Positions 35,102-44,652 of a stretch of DNA of 64,000 nt are shown piece by piece. The notes under the pieces were generated by a model, which was not told the origin of the DNA, made no database searches, and was given only the letters and a program-made list of their open reading frames with translations. Each line of letters starts with the position of its first letter. Positions within the stretch are counted from its first letter, which is position 1. Both the position numbers and the translations under genes were made by a program. Source of the DNA: Streptomyces sp. GS7 (GTDB taxonomy: Bacteria; Actinomycetota; Actinomycetes; Streptomycetales; Streptomycetaceae); assembly GCF_009834125.1 (NCBI RefSeq), contig NZ_CP047146.1:1419501-1483500 (forward strand), read 5' to 3'.

Positions 35102-35701
35102 ATGAGCACAGCAGCACCCGCCCTCAACGCCGGTGCGGTTCTCGCCGACCTGCTGCCGGCCGCCAGCGCCACCCGCGCCCGCGTCCGCGACGCCGCGCTG
35201 GTCGTCGGTGGCGCCGCCCTCACCGGTGTCGCGGCCCAGATCGCCGTGCCGATCCCCGGCTCCCCGGTCCCGGTCACCGGTCAGACCTTCGCCGCCCTCC
35301 TGGTCGGCGCCTCCCTCGGGGCCGGCCGCGGTCTGCTCTCGCTCGCGCTGTACGCCATCGCGGGCGTCGCCGGGATGCCGTGGTTCGCGGGCGGCGCCTC
35401 GGGCGCGGGCGGCGCCACCTTCGGCTACGTCCTCGGCATGCTGCTCGCCGCCACCGCCGTGGGCGCGCTGGCCCGCCGCGGCGGCGACCGCGGGGTGCTG
35501 CGCACCGCCGCCACCATGGCCGCGGGCAACGCCCTCATCTACGCGATTGGCGTCCCCTTCCTCGCCCTCAGCACGGGGATGCCCCTCGGCAAGGCCGTCG
35601 CCGTCGGCATGGTGCCGTTCCTCCTCGGCGACGCCCTCAAGATCGCCCTGGCCATGGGCGCCCTGCCGGCCGCCTGGAAGCTGGCCGGCCGCCGCGGCTG
35701 A
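35102..35701 (+). CDS. bioY: Biotin transporter BioY
   Basis: The ATG at 35102 gives 199 residues. BioY is the membrane substrate-binding S component of ECF transporters and takes up biotin. Hydrophobic segments and the family landmarks AALTGVAAQIAVPIPGSPVPVTGQTFAALLVGA and YAIAGVAGMPWFAGG are clear, with six predicted helices. No BioM/BioN partners are adjacent, so it acts alone or with a shared ECF module. It is expressed away from the neighbouring permease and ends at a strong terminator. Confidence 0.9.
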   Translation: MSTAAPALNAGAVLADLLPAASATRARVRDAALVVGGAALTGVAAQIAVPIPGSPVPVTGQTFAALLVGASLGAGRGLLSLALYAIAGVAGMPWFAGGASGAGGATFGYVLGMLLAATAVGALARRGGDRGVLRTAATMAAGNALIYAIGVPFLALSTGMPLGKAVAVGMVPFLLGDALKIALAMGALPAAWKLAGRRG

Positions 35702-35715
35702 CGCACCGCACACGA

Positions 35716-35749
35716 CGGGGCCCGCACCGGGCGATCGGTGCGGGCCCCG
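35716..35749. terminator. Terminator between bioY and permease copy 3
   Basis: CGGGGCCCGCACCG (35716-35729) and its complement (35736-35749) form a 14-base stem with a 6-base loop; flanking ACGA/TCGT extends it with one bulge. It separates convergent genes. Confidence 0.85.
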
Positions 35750-35769
35750 CCGTCGTCTGCGTACCGCGA

Positions 35770-37257
35770 CTATGCGCTCTCCGCCGCTTCAACGGCCTCC
35801 GGCTCGCGCGGCCGCCGCCGCTCCAGGGTCAGCCCGACCGCCAGCACCACCACGGCCGCCACCACCGACAGCACCATCTGCTCCCGGCCGTCCTTGTCGT
35901 AGAACATGTAGCCCACGACGAAGACGATCAGCGCGATCGTGGCGTAGGTCAGCCACGGGTACAGCCACATCCGCACCGACAGCCGCTCCGGCGCCTCCCG
36001 TTCGAGCGTCCGGCGCATCCGCAGCTGCGAGAAGCAGATGACCAGCCAGACGAACAGGGCCACCGCGCCGGACGAGTTGAGCAGGAACTGGAAGACGGTG
36101 TCCTTCGACGTGTAGCTGAAGATCGTCGCGATGAAGCCGAAGGCCACCGACGCCCAGATCGCCACCGCCGGCACGCCGCCCTTGTTGACCGTCGCGAACG
36201 CCCTGGGCGCGTCGCCGCGCGCACCGAGCGAGTACGCCATCCGGGACGCCGTGTAGAGCCCGGAGTTCAGGCAGGACAGCACCGCGGTCAGCACGACCAC
36301 GTCCATCACCACGTCCACGTACGGGATGTTCAGCGACTTCAGCACCGCCACGTACGGGTTCTTGGCCACCTCCGGGTCGTCCCACGGCAGCAGCGTCACG
36401 ATCACCGTGATCGAGCCGATGTAGAACAGCGCGATCCGCCAGATGACGCTGTTGACGGCCTTGCGGACGGCCACCACCGGGTTCGGCGACTCGCTCGCCG
36501 CCAGCGTCACGATCTCGCTGCCCATGAAGGAGAAGACCACCAGCAGCATGCCGGAGAGGATCGCGCCCGGCCCCTTCGGCAGGAAGCCACCGTGCCCGGT
36601 CAGGTTGGCCGTGCCCACCGCGTGGTGACCCGGCGGCAGCCCGAAGATCGCCAGCGCGCCGACCACGATGAAGATCACGATCGCCACGACCTTGATCCCG
36701 GCGAACCAGAACTCGAACTCGCCGAACGAGCTGACCGACACCAGGTTCGTGCCGGTCAGCACGATCATCACCAGCAGCGCCCAGGCCCACTGCGGAACGG
36801 CCGGGACCCAGCCGGTCAGGATCGACGCCGCCGCGGTCGCCTCCACGGCCAGCACCACCGACCAGAAGAACCAGTACAGCCAGCCGATCGTGAAGCCCGC
36901 CCAGCGCCCCAGCGCCCGGTCCGCGTACGCCGAGAACGACCCGGACGTCGGCGAGGCCGCGGCCATCTCGCCCAGCATCCGCATCACCAGCACCACCAGC
37001 AGGCCGGTCAGTGCGTAGGAGAGGAGGATGCCGGGACCGGCGGCCTTGATCCCGGCGCCGGATCCGACGAACAGACCCGCGCCGATGACCCCGCCGATGG
37101 CGATCATCGACAGATGGCGGTTCTTCAGTCCTGCCTGGAGACCGTCCTGCGACTGCCCCCCGCCGGCTCCGCCGCCGGGTTCACCGGCGGCGGGGACCGC
37201 TTTCGCTATCGGGATGCCCCCTGCTCCTTCGGAGCTCGGGGGAGGGTGCGCGCCCAT
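35770..37257 (-). CDS. Amino acid permease (APC superfamily), copy 3
   Basis: The ATG at 37257, five bases after GGACGG, gives 495 residues; a GTG two codons earlier is too close to the ribosome site. Motifs match the other two copies (IAIGGVIGAGLFVGSG, MRMLGEMAAASPTSGSFS). The first 40 residues are Gly/Ala/Pro-rich and partly encoded by a hairpin-forming repeat (37216-37246). The C-terminal tail is basic then acidic (LERRRPREPEAVEAAESA). Substrate unknown. Confidence 0.87.
   Translation of the reverse strand: MGAHPPPSSEGAGGIPIAKAVPAAGEPGGGAGGGQSQDGLQAGLKNRHLSMIAIGGVIGAGLFVGSGAGIKAAGPGILLSYALTGLLVVLVMRMLGEMAAASPTSGSFSAYADRALGRWAGFTIGWLYWFFWSVVLAVEATAAASILTGWVPAVPQWAWALLVMIVLTGTNLVSVSSFGEFEFWFAGIKVVAIVIFIVVGALAIFGLPPGHHAVGTANLTGHGGFLPKGPGAILSGMLLVVFSFMGSEIVTLAASESPNPVVAVRKAVNSVIWRIALFYIGSITVIVTLLPWDDPEVAKNPYVAVLKSLNIPYVDVVMDVVVLTAVLSCLNSGLYTASRMAYSLGARGDAPRAFATVNKGGVPAVAIWASVAFGFIATIFSYTSKDTVFQFLLNSSGAVALFVWLVICFSQLRMRRTLEREAPERLSVRMWLYPWLTYATIALIVFVVGYMFYDKDGREQMVLSVVAAVVVLAVGLTLERRRPREPEAVEAAESA
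37216..37246. repeat. Second REP-like palindrome, in the 5' end of permease copy 3
   Basis: GCCCCCTGCTCC, TTC, GGAGCTCGGGGG: arms GCTCC/GGAGC and CCCCC/GGGGG make a hairpin of the same design as the element in permease copy 2. It encodes part of the variable N-terminus. Confidence 0.5.
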
Positions 37258-37454
37258 GTGCACCGTCCTTCTGTGGTTCTGTGTGGGGAACTGTGGTTCT
37301 GCGTGGGGAACCTTGGAATGAGACCGTTGTGCACGACCGTTGGGAAGAGCCGACCCCGGATCGTTGTGGTTACCGCCGAGTTGTACGGAGTCGCCGGCGG
37401 CGGCACAAAGCCCCGGTGACGTCTACCCCCGCAGCGTCGTGCCACACTCGTGCC

Positions 37455-37943
<489 letters not shown>

Positions 37944-38098
37944 CCGCCGCACCCCGCCGCCGCCCTCCGGTGCGGGCACCCTTCCCCGGGCTTCTCGCAT
38001 CCACGTGAGCAGGGGAGGCCCCCGCCACCGGAGCGGCAGGCGCCGCGCTGCCCGCCGCCCACCGGCGCGGGCGGGCGTGCCCACTGGAGGACCACCCG

Positions 38099-38923
38099 AT
38101 GCCCGAGGGGCACACCATCCACCGCCTCGCGCTGGACCACCGGGACCGCTTCGAGGGCGGAGCGGTCCGGGCGAGCAGTCCGCAGGGCAGGTTCGCGGAC
38201 GGCGCGGCGCTCGTCGACGGCCAGGTCATGGACACCGCCGAGGCGCACGGCAAACACCTCTTCCTCGGCTTCGGCCCGGACCGCTGGGTCCACGTCCACC
38301 TCGGCCTCTTCGGCAAGCTCGGCTTCGGCGGCACCCCGGCCCCGCCGCCCACCGACACCGTCCGGCTGCGGCTGGTCGGCGCCCGCCACTACGCCGACCT
38401 GCGCGGCCCCACCACCTGCGCCCTGATCACCGACGCCGAGAAGCAGGCGCTGCACGCCCGGCTCGGCCCCGACCCGCTGCGCCCCGGCGACGACGGTGCC
38501 CGCGCCTGGCAGCGGATCGCCCGCAGCCGCACCACCATCGCGGCGCTGCTCCTGGACCAGAAGGTGATCGCCGGAGTCGGCAACGTCTACCGCGCCGAGG
38601 TCCTCTTCCGGCACGGCGTCGACCCCTACCTCCCGGGCCGCGACCTCACCCGCGCCCAGTGGGACGCGATCTGGGCCGACCTGGTGTCCCTGATGCGCGA
38701 GGGCGTCCGGCACAACCGGATCGACACCGTCCGCCCCGAGCACCTGCCCGAGGCCATGGGCCGCCCGCCGCGGGTCGACGACCACGGCGGCGAGGTGTAC
38801 GTCTACCGCCGGGCCGCCGGCCACTGCCACATCTGCGGCAGCGAGATCCGCACCGCCGACCTCGCCGCCCGCAACCTCTTCTGGTGCCCGGGCTGCCAAC
38901 CGGCCACGGCCCGGCGGGCGTAG
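38099..38923 (+). CDS. Fpg/Nei family DNA glycosylase
   Basis: This is a bifunctional base-excision enzyme for oxidised bases. Pro2 and Glu3 (MPEGHT) are the catalytic N-terminus; the PEGHT form and Lys52 in AHGKHL point to the Nei (endonuclease VIII) subgroup. The helix-two-turn-helix is QKVIAGVGNVYRAEVLF, and the C-terminal zinc finger is CHICGSEIRTADLAAR followed by CPGC. Length is 274, normal. The ATG has GGAGGACC upstream. It lies 155 bases after rpiB, an arrangement I recall as conserved in Streptomyces. Confidence 0.92.
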   Translation: MPEGHTIHRLALDHRDRFEGGAVRASSPQGRFADGAALVDGQVMDTAEAHGKHLFLGFGPDRWVHVHLGLFGKLGFGGTPAPPPTDTVRLRLVGARHYADLRGPTTCALITDAEKQALHARLGPDPLRPGDDGARAWQRIARSRTTIAALLLDQKVIAGVGNVYRAEVLFRHGVDPYLPGRDLTRAQWDAIWADLVSLMREGVRHNRIDTVRPEHLPEAMGRPPRVDDHGGEVYVYRRAAGHCHICGSEIRTADLAARNLFWCPGCQPATARRA

Positions 38924-38957
38924 GGCCTGCCCGATGCGCGCGGCCGGGGTCGTACGG

Positions 38958-40187
38958 CTAGAAGGAATGCGGCAGCCAGGGCGGCACGTCCGACCCGAAG
39001 GCGAGGGTGGCCGCCGCCAGCGCCCCCGGCCGCAGCTCCCGCACCCGGCCGGCCCCCGCCAGCGCCGCCAGCGAGAAGCCACCCAGGTAGGCGGAGCCCA
39101 ACTCCCGTACGGACAGCGCGAGATCGGCCGGGTCGGCGGTCCGCTCGCAGACCGCACCCTTCTCGTCCGCGGACAGCCGCCAGCGCCCCGCGTTCCACGG
39201 GCAGAAGTCGTCCGCGACGTCGAGCACCACCTCCACCGGCGTCCGGTACGCGCGTGCCGCCAGCGCGGCTCCCACGTCCACCGGGCGGATGAACAGCGCC
39301 TCCTGCAACCCCAGTTGGCAGCGCCGCTGGTCCGCCACCAGATGCGGCAGCGGGTCGTCGACCGGCCGGCTGCGCACCGCCACCGACGAGGTCAGGTCGA
39401 TCCCGAACAGATAGCGCCACAGCGCCGCGTAGACCACCGGGTCCAGGGCCTCGACCTGCCGCACGGTCACCTGCCCGTACGGCCCGGAGCGGTCCCACTG
39501 CGGCGTGACGGAATACCGGGCGTACCCCCGCACCTCGCCGTCCACCTCGGCCAGCACGCACTGGAGCTTCCCGGCCCCGTCCCGCTCGCTCTCCGGGTCG
39601 AGCACCCCCTGCCGCTCCCAGCCGGGCCGCCGGGCGAGCATCCCCGGCCGCTCCGGGACCAGTCGGGCGTAGACCCGCTCGCAGTCCGGCACCGCGGCCA
39701 CCGGGTCCGCCAGCCGCAGCCGCACACCGTCCACCCCGGGCAGGTCCGGGGCGGCCAGCCGCACCGTGTCCACCGTCATCCCCATCCCCTGGGTGGCCAC
39801 GCCGTAGCCGAAGCGCCCGTAGATCGCCGGCTCCGAGGCGGTCAGCACCGCCAGCGCCTCACCGCGCTCATGAATGTCCGTCAGCTGATGCCGCATCATC
39901 GAGCGCAGCACCCCGCGGCGGCGGTGTGTCGGCAGCACACCGACCGCCGTGACCCCGGCGACGGGCAACTCCGCGCCGCCCGGCACCGTTAGTCCGAACG
40001 AGAAGGCGCCGCCCGTGGCGACGGTGTCCGCGCCGTCCCGGACCGCCAGCGCCCGGTCGATCTCGGTGACCTCCCGCCACCACGCGCGCCGTTCCGGAGC
40101 GTCCGCGACCCCGCCGAACACCACGTCCAACGTGTCGAACCAGGCATCCCACTCGGCCCACCGCAACGGCTGCAACTCTGTTGTCAT
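38958..40187 (-). CDS. Eis-like GNAT acetyltransferase
   Basis: A 409-residue protein with the three-part layout of the mycobacterial Eis family: an N-terminal GNAT domain with the acetyl-CoA motif VGVLPTHRRRGVLRSMM, a second GNAT-like domain, and a C-terminal sterol-carrier-like domain. It ends in Phe, whose carboxylate acts in Eis catalysis. These enzymes acetylate amines, including aminoglycosides and peptides; the natural substrate here is unknown. A possible -10 (TAGGCA) ends 6 bases before the ATG, so translation may be leaderless. Confidence 0.85.
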   Translation of the reverse strand: MTTELQPLRWAEWDAWFDTLDVVFGGVADAPERRAWWREVTEIDRALAVRDGADTVATGGAFSFGLTVPGGAELPVAGVTAVGVLPTHRRRGVLRSMMRHQLTDIHERGEALAVLTASEPAIYGRFGYGVATQGMGMTVDTVRLAAPDLPGVDGVRLRLADPVAAVPDCERVYARLVPERPGMLARRPGWERQGVLDPESERDGAGKLQCVLAEVDGEVRGYARYSVTPQWDRSGPYGQVTVRQVEALDPVVYAALWRYLFGIDLTSSVAVRSRPVDDPLPHLVADQRRCQLGLQEALFIRPVDVGAALAARAYRTPVEVVLDVADDFCPWNAGRWRLSADEKGAVCERTADPADLALSVRELGSAYLGGFSLAALAGAGRVRELRPGALAAATLAFGSDVPPWLPHSF

Positions 40188-40314
40188 GCGCCATGCCTAG
40201 CAGGACGCTCTCCGGCCGCGCGACCGCATTTCGAACGCGATTTCCCGGCAATTCCCCTGGGTGACGTGCGGCGAATCGACGCACCGCCGAACGGGTGGAT
40301 AAGGTCCCAGAGCA

Positions 40315-41460
40315 ATGACACGCGGCCCGGGAGCGGAACCCCTGACGGCCCGGATGCGCAGAGGTCTGCACCGGGCACGCATCGGCCTGCGCAAGGCCGG
40401 CGTCGACTACTTCCGCGGCGACGGCTCCGACTGGCTCGCCCTGGCCGCCCTGCTCGCCGCCATACCCGCCATCGCCGCCGGCACCCTCTGGCACTCCGAG
40501 TGGTTCGCGCCCACCGCGCTGGTCCTCCCGATCATCGCCGGCGGGCTGCTGCTGCGGCCGGCCAACCTCCTTGTCCTGTACGCCGCTTCCGCCACCGCGC
40601 TGATCGTCGAGGCCGCGCTGTTCGGCCCGTACGACGAGGGGCCCGACCGGATCACCCCCGGCACGGTCCTGGTGGTCGCCGCGGTCGGGCTCTTCGGGTT
40701 GCTGATCGCGCAGTTCCGCAGCCGGGTCGGGGTGCCCTGGCGGCGCGGCGGCACCATGCTCTTCGACCTGCGCGAGCGGATCCGGGTCCAGAGCGCACTG
40801 CCCAAACTGCCCCAGGGCTGGCACCAGGAGATGGCGCTCCGCCCGGCCGGCGGCCAGTCCTTCTCCGGCGACTTCGTGGTGGCCTCCCGCACCCAGGGCG
40901 GCAACATCCTCGAAGTCGTGCTCACCGACGTCTCCGGCAAGGGCATGGACGCCGCGTCCCGCGCGCTGCTCCTCTCCGGCGCCTTCGGCGGGCTGCTCGG
41001 CTCCCTCCCGCCGCACGGCTTCCTGCCCGCCGCCAACGGCTACCTCCTGCGGCAGGACTGGGACGAGGGGTTCGCCACCTCCATCCACCTCGTCCTCGAC
41101 CTGGAGTCCGGGGACTACGAACTCCTCTCCGCGGGCCACCTCCCCGCCCTCCAGCTCAGCGCGGGCACCGGCCGCTGGGAGGAGAAGGCGGGGGAGGGGC
41201 CGCTGCTCGGGGTCTACGACGGCGCCCAGTTCGACCCGGTCAAGGGCACGCTGCGGCCCGGCGACGTACTGATGATGTTCACCGACGGCCTGGTGGAGGC
41301 CGCCGACCGCGATATCGCCGAGGGCATCGACCGGCTGACCGGCGAGGCCGAGCGCTATGTGCACAGCGGTTTCGCCGGCGCCGCCTGGCATCTCATCGAG
41401 GCCGTCGCCAAGGACGTCAACGACGACCGGGCACTGCTGCTGATCTGCCGGGACGCGTAG
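40315..41460 (+). CDS. Membrane-anchored SpoIIE/PP2C-type serine phosphatase
   Basis: A 381-residue protein. The N-terminal third has about four hydrophobic helices (LALAALLAAIPAIAAGTLW onwards). The cytoplasmic PP2C-like domain has the metal-binding motifs FSGDFV, LTDVSGKGMDAA, MFTDGLVEA and a final NDDRALLL. Such phosphatases dephosphorylate anti-anti-sigma factors in Streptomyces, but no sigma or anti-sigma gene is adjacent. Its 3' end overlaps the antiporter gene on the other strand by 44 bases. Confidence 0.87.
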   Translation: MTRGPGAEPLTARMRRGLHRARIGLRKAGVDYFRGDGSDWLALAALLAAIPAIAAGTLWHSEWFAPTALVLPIIAGGLLLRPANLLVLYAASATALIVEAALFGPYDEGPDRITPGTVLVVAAVGLFGLLIAQFRSRVGVPWRRGGTMLFDLRERIRVQSALPKLPQGWHQEMALRPAGGQSFSGDFVVASRTQGGNILEVVLTDVSGKGMDAASRALLLSGAFGGLLGSLPPHGFLPAANGYLLRQDWDEGFATSIHLVLDLESGDYELLSAGHLPALQLSAGTGRWEEKAGEGPLLGVYDGAQFDPVKGTLRPGDVLMMFTDGLVEAADRDIAEGIDRLTGEAERYVHSGFAGAAWHLIEAVAKDVNDDRALLLICRDA

Positions 41461-42634
41461 GGCCGTTCGGCGCCTCCGGTTCCGTACGGCTGCCCGTCCG
41501 CCCGCCCGGCAGAACGTGGGCCAGCAGCCCGGAACGGCCGGCGGCCAGCGGGCCGAGGACGGCCAGGATCAGGACGTACCCGGCGATGAACGGGGACAGC
41601 CGCTCGTCGAGCCCGGCGCCCGCCGCCATCGTCGCCAGGATGAGCGCGAACTCGCCGCGGGCCAGCAGCGCGGTGGCGATGTTCGCGGCCGGGCCGGACC
41701 CGAAGCCGTGGATCCGGGCGGCGACCAGCCCCGCCAACACGTTCATCAGCAGGGTCAGCGCCACCGCGACCAGCACCGGCCCCAGCACGCGGGGCAGGTC
41801 ACCGGGGTCGACGGAGAGCCCGAAGGCGAAGAAGAAGATCGCCCCGAACGCGTCCCGCAGCGGATGCACCAGCTCCCGGATCCGCGGGCCGGAGCGGGTA
41901 CTGCCCAGCATCAGGCCCACCATGAACGCGCCGATGGCGTCCGCGACCCCGAACCACTCGGAGACCCCGGCGACCAGCACGGCGGCGCTCAGGAAGGAGA
42001 TCACCAGCAGCTCGTCGTCCTTGGTGGCGATCAGCCGGCCGACGGCCCGGGTCCCCCAGCGGGCGGCCGCCGCGAGCAGCAGCAGGAAGCCGAACGCCTT
42101 GCCGGCGTCCAGGGCGGCCGACCCGAGCGAGTCGGCGCCGGACAACACCGGTTGCAGCGCGGCCAGATAGAGCGCCAGGAAGATGTCCTCGACGACGATG
42201 ATGCCGAGGATCGGCTTGGTCTCCGGGTTGCCCAGCCGCCCGGTGTCGACCAGCACCTTGGTGACGATGGCCGACGAGGAGATGCCCAGCACCCCGGCGA
42301 GCACCAGCGCCTCGGCGGTGCCCCAGCCGAGCGCGAAGCCGAAGCCGAGCCCGGCGCCGACGTTCAGCGCCAGGTAGGCGCCGCCGGCCAGCGCCATCCT
42401 GCGCCCGCCCGCCTTCAGGTCGTCCACATGGAATTCCAGGCCCAGGTAGAAGAGCAGCAGCACCAGGCCGAGGAGGGAGAGCATCTCCAGGTCGTGCGGG
42501 TCGGCGACCAGCACGATGCCAGGAGTGTGTGGGCCGAGCAGGATTCCGGCCAGGATGAACAGGGGGATGGTGGGGAGCCCGATCCGGCCGCCGAGGCGGG
42601 CGAGGACGGCGGCGGCGAGAAAGGCGCCGCCCAT
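41417..42634 (-). CDS. Cation:proton antiporter (CPA2/KefB type)
   Basis: From the ATG at 42634 it is a 405-residue membrane protein with about 12 helices (GLEFHVDDLKAGGRR, GISSSAIVTKVL, VEDIFLALYL and GEFALILA are family landmarks). No C-terminal TrkA-N domain is present. The true N-terminus may be nine codons earlier: the frame upstream reads IGHADTLIA, a plausible continuation, and an ideal AGGAGG (42671-42676) stands 9 bases ahead of an ATC codon at 42661, whereas the ATG has no ribosome site. It is divergent from the ABC ATPase gene, with an AT-rich repeat region between them. Confidence 0.87.
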   Translation of the reverse strand: MGGAFLAAAVLARLGGRIGLPTIPLFILAGILLGPHTPGIVLVADPHDLEMLSLLGLVLLLFYLGLEFHVDDLKAGGRRMALAGGAYLALNVGAGLGFGFALGWGTAEALVLAGVLGISSSAIVTKVLVDTGRLGNPETKPILGIIVVEDIFLALYLAALQPVLSGADSLGSAALDAGKAFGFLLLLAAAARWGTRAVGRLIATKDDELLVISFLSAAVLVAGVSEWFGVADAIGAFMVGLMLGSTRSGPRIRELVHPLRDAFGAIFFFAFGLSVDPGDLPRVLGPVLVAVALTLLMNVLAGLVAARIHGFGSGPAANIATALLARGEFALILATMAAGAGLDERLSPFIAGYVLILAVLGPLAAGRSGLLAHVLPGGRTGSRTEPEAPNGPTRPGRSAAVPGRR

Positions 42635-42967
42635 GGCGATCAGGGTGTCTGCGTGTCCGATGGGCCCGTTCCTCCTGGTCGTCGGGTGCTCCGGCGGCCG
42701 GGCCGAGAGAGCAACTTGGTCAAGGATGCGTCAATAAATCGTCAATACTTAGATTACCAAACGATTGACCTGCGGGTGCGGACGCGGGTGTCGGTGTCCG
42801 AGCCCGGTCCGCGATGCCCGCCCCCTCCACGCCCCCCGGGGGTGGGGTTTTCCCCCGGCGTGACCGGCGGCCCTCCTCATGGCCGGACCGGGCGTCCGAT
42901 CCCTACGGTGAACGCAGTGACCGGCTGTCGGAGGAGGCCGGTCGACCACACGGAACGGGAGTGCCCG
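42635..42967. other. Divergent region between the antiporter and ABC ATPase genes
   Basis: Apart from the possible 5' extension of the antiporter, this 333-base gap holds an AT-rich block at 42710-42770, rare for this genome, with three 11-bp direct repeats. The rest is GC-rich without a gene. Confidence 0.5.
42718..42769. promoter_or_regulatory. Three 11-bp direct repeats plus an inverted half-site
   Basis: GGTCAAGGATG, CGTCAATAAAT and CGTCAATACTT follow each other with an 11-base period (42718-42750), and the inverted half ATTGACC is at 42763-42769. Direct repeats at one helical turn are typical of OmpR/PhoB-type response regulators. TTGAC also equals a -35 element on the minus strand. Confidence 0.5.
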
Positions 42968-43798
42968 ATGAGCGGTGGATACGCCGTGGAACTACGCGGG
43001 GTGTGCCGCCGGTACGGCCGCGGCGCCGGCGCCGTACACGCCCTGCGCGGGATGGATCTGGCCCTGCCGCACGGCTCGTTCACCGCCGTCATGGGCCCCT
43101 CCGGCTCGGGGAAGTCCACCTTCCTCCAGTGCGCGGCCGGCCTCGACCGCCCCACCGCCGGCTCCGTCCGCCTGGCCGGCACGGAGATCACCCGGCTCCG
43201 CGAGGGCCGCCTGGCCGCACTGCGCCGCAGCCGGCTGGGCTTCGTCTTCCAGGCGTTCAACCTGCTGCCCGCGCTCACCGTCGAGCAGAACGTCCTGCTG
43301 CCGCTGCGGCTGGCCGGTGAGCGCCCGGACCGCGGGCGGGCGGCCGACGTGCTGGCCGGCGTCGGCCTGCACGAGCATGCCCGGCGCCGCCCGGGTCAGC
43401 TGTCCGGGGGGCAGCAGCAGCGGGTGGCGATCGCCCGGGCCCTGGTCACCGCGCCGGACGTGATCTTCGCCGACGAGCCGACCGGCGCCCTGGACGCCGC
43501 GACCGCGGCCGAGGTCCTGGCCGTCCTGCGGCACACCGTCGACGCCCTCGGCGCCACGGTCGTCATGGTCACCCACGACCCGGTCGCCGCCGCCTGGGCC
43601 GACCAGGTCCTCCTCCTCGCCGACGGGGCCCTGGCGGACCGGCTGGAGGCCGTTCCGGCCGACCGGATCGCCGCCCGGATGGCGGCGCTCACGGACCGCA
43701 GTCGCGCCGTGTCCCACCGGCCGCGCGTCACCTCTTCCTCACCGCCCGGACGTCACCCCACAACCCCCCACTCGCCCCACTTCACGCCAACCCCATGA
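42968..43798 (+). CDS. ABC transporter ATPase (MacB/LolD type), orphan
   Basis: A 276-residue ATPase. Walker A is GPSGSGKST (43-51), the Q-loop [11 protein letters not shown], the signature LSGGQQQR, Walker B VIFADEP with TGALD, and the H-loop VTHD. The GTEITRL and NVLLPL features mark the MacB/LolD/FtsE exporter group. Normally an FtsX-like permease follows directly. Here the reading frame instead ends in a Ser/Pro/His-rich tail ([17 protein letters not shown] onwards) and no permease is nearby. The permease may have been lost, or may be elsewhere. Confidence 0.87.
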   Translation: MSGGYAVELRGVCRRYGRGAGAVHALRGMDLALPHGSFTAVMGPSGSGKSTFLQCAAGLDRPTAGSVRLAGTEITRLREGRLAALRRSRLGFVFQAFNLLPALTVEQNVLLPLRLAGERPDRGRAADVLAGVGLHEHARRRPGQLSGGQQQRVAIARALVTAPDVIFADEPTGALDAATAAEVLAVLRHTVDALGATVVMVTHDPVAAAWADQVLLLADGALADRLEAVPADRIAARMAALTDRSRAVSHRPRVTSSSPPGRHPTTPHSPHFTPTP

Positions 43799-43932
43799 AT
43801 CGGGCAAAGCGTTGGCCGAAGATTCGTCACCCGCCTGCGATGGGCAAAGAGTTGATGGCACGATGGGTGCCGGGGGTGTGCGCGGCATGCCCCAGGGCCG
43901 GTGAGGCGTTCCGACCGAGGGTGTGATCAGTT

Positions 43933-44127
43933 GTGGCTCTTTCGCTGTCAGTTGTCGTGATGCTGGGGATCATCCTCGTCGTGCTGATCAGACAGAAGTC
44001 GATCAAGGCGGGCCCGGCGCTCGTCGCCATACTCTTCGGCTTCTTCCTCGCCTCCACGGGGATGGCGCCGTCGATCAACCGGTTCCTGACCTCCATCGCG
44101 CAGACCATCAACCACATCACGTTCTAG
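43933..44127 (+). CDS. Small membrane protein of 64 residues
   Basis: The GTG at 43933 gives two hydrophobic helices (LSLSVVVMLGIILVVLI and PALVAILFGFFLASTGMAP) joined by a basic loop (RQKSIKAG), and a polar end with INRFLTSIAQTINHITF. GC3 is high and the size and sequence look like a conserved streptomycete small membrane protein whose function I do not know. The ribosome site is weak. Two hairpins follow, before the convergent ArsC-like gene. Confidence 0.78.
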   Translation: MALSLSVVVMLGIILVVLIRQKSIKAGPALVAILFGFFLASTGMAPSINRFLTSIAQTINHITF

Positions 44128-44128
44128 G

Positions 44129-44175
44129 GTCCGACCTGTCGGACAGACCCCAGGCCGGTCCGCGGCGCGGACCGG
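44129..44175. terminator. Twin hairpins between convergent genes
   Basis: GTCCGAC-CT-GTCGGAC at 44129-44144 and CCGGTCCGC-GGC-GCGGACCGG at 44155-44175 are both perfect stems placed just after the small membrane-protein gene and before the end of the ArsC-like gene. Confidence 0.6.
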
Positions 44176-44177
44176 GC

Positions 44178-44558
44178 TCAGGGGGCGTCGCCACCCCCGG
44201 TCCGCCCCAGCGCGTCCCGTACGGCGTCCTCGCTGCGTCCCACCAGTGCCGATCCGTCGTCGGCGGTGATGATCGGGCGCTGGATCAACCGGGGGTGCGC
44301 CGCCAACGCCTCGATCCACCGCTCGCGGTCGTCCGCCGTGCGGCCCCAGTCCTTCAGGCCGAGTTCCTTCGCGTCGGCCTCCTGGGTGCGGGTGATGTCC
44401 CACGGCTCCAGCGCCAGCCGCTCCAGCACCTCCCGCAACTCCTGGGCGCTCGGCGGCTCTTCGAGATACCGCCGCACGGTGTACTCCGCCCCCTCCGCGT
44501 CGAGGAGCTGCACGGCGGAACGGCACTTGGAACAGGCAGGGTTGATCCAGATCTCCAT
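44178..44558 (-). CDS. ArsC/Spx-family thioredoxin-fold protein
   Basis: A 126-residue protein of the ArsC family: INPACSKCRSAVQLL at residues 5-19 has the redox pair Cys9-Ser-Lys-Cys12, followed by the glutaredoxin-like fold and the characteristic RPIITADDGSALVGR. True arsenate reductases of this group have a single Cys in NPxCGTSR, so the CSKC form suggests a general thiol-redox role. No ars genes are nearby. It is transcribed alone, leftward. Confidence 0.85.
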   Translation of the reverse strand: MEIWINPACSKCRSAVQLLDAEGAEYTVRRYLEEPPSAQELREVLERLALEPWDITRTQEADAKELGLKDWGRTADDRERWIEALAAHPRLIQRPIITADDGSALVGRSEDAVRDALGRTGGGDAP

Positions 44559-44652
44559 GCGTGCACCCTAGCCAACCGACCGAACGGCACAAGTGCCCTA
44601 CCGGCGAAGGGGAAAGCGGTTCTCCGGCCGGCCGACGCTTTCCGACAGCGGA

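Noticed and set aside
41516..42967. N-terminal extension of the ABC ATPase from an upstream start
   Set aside because: The extension is antisense to the antiporter and of low-complexity shadow type; the ATPase domain begins normally at the ATG at 42968.
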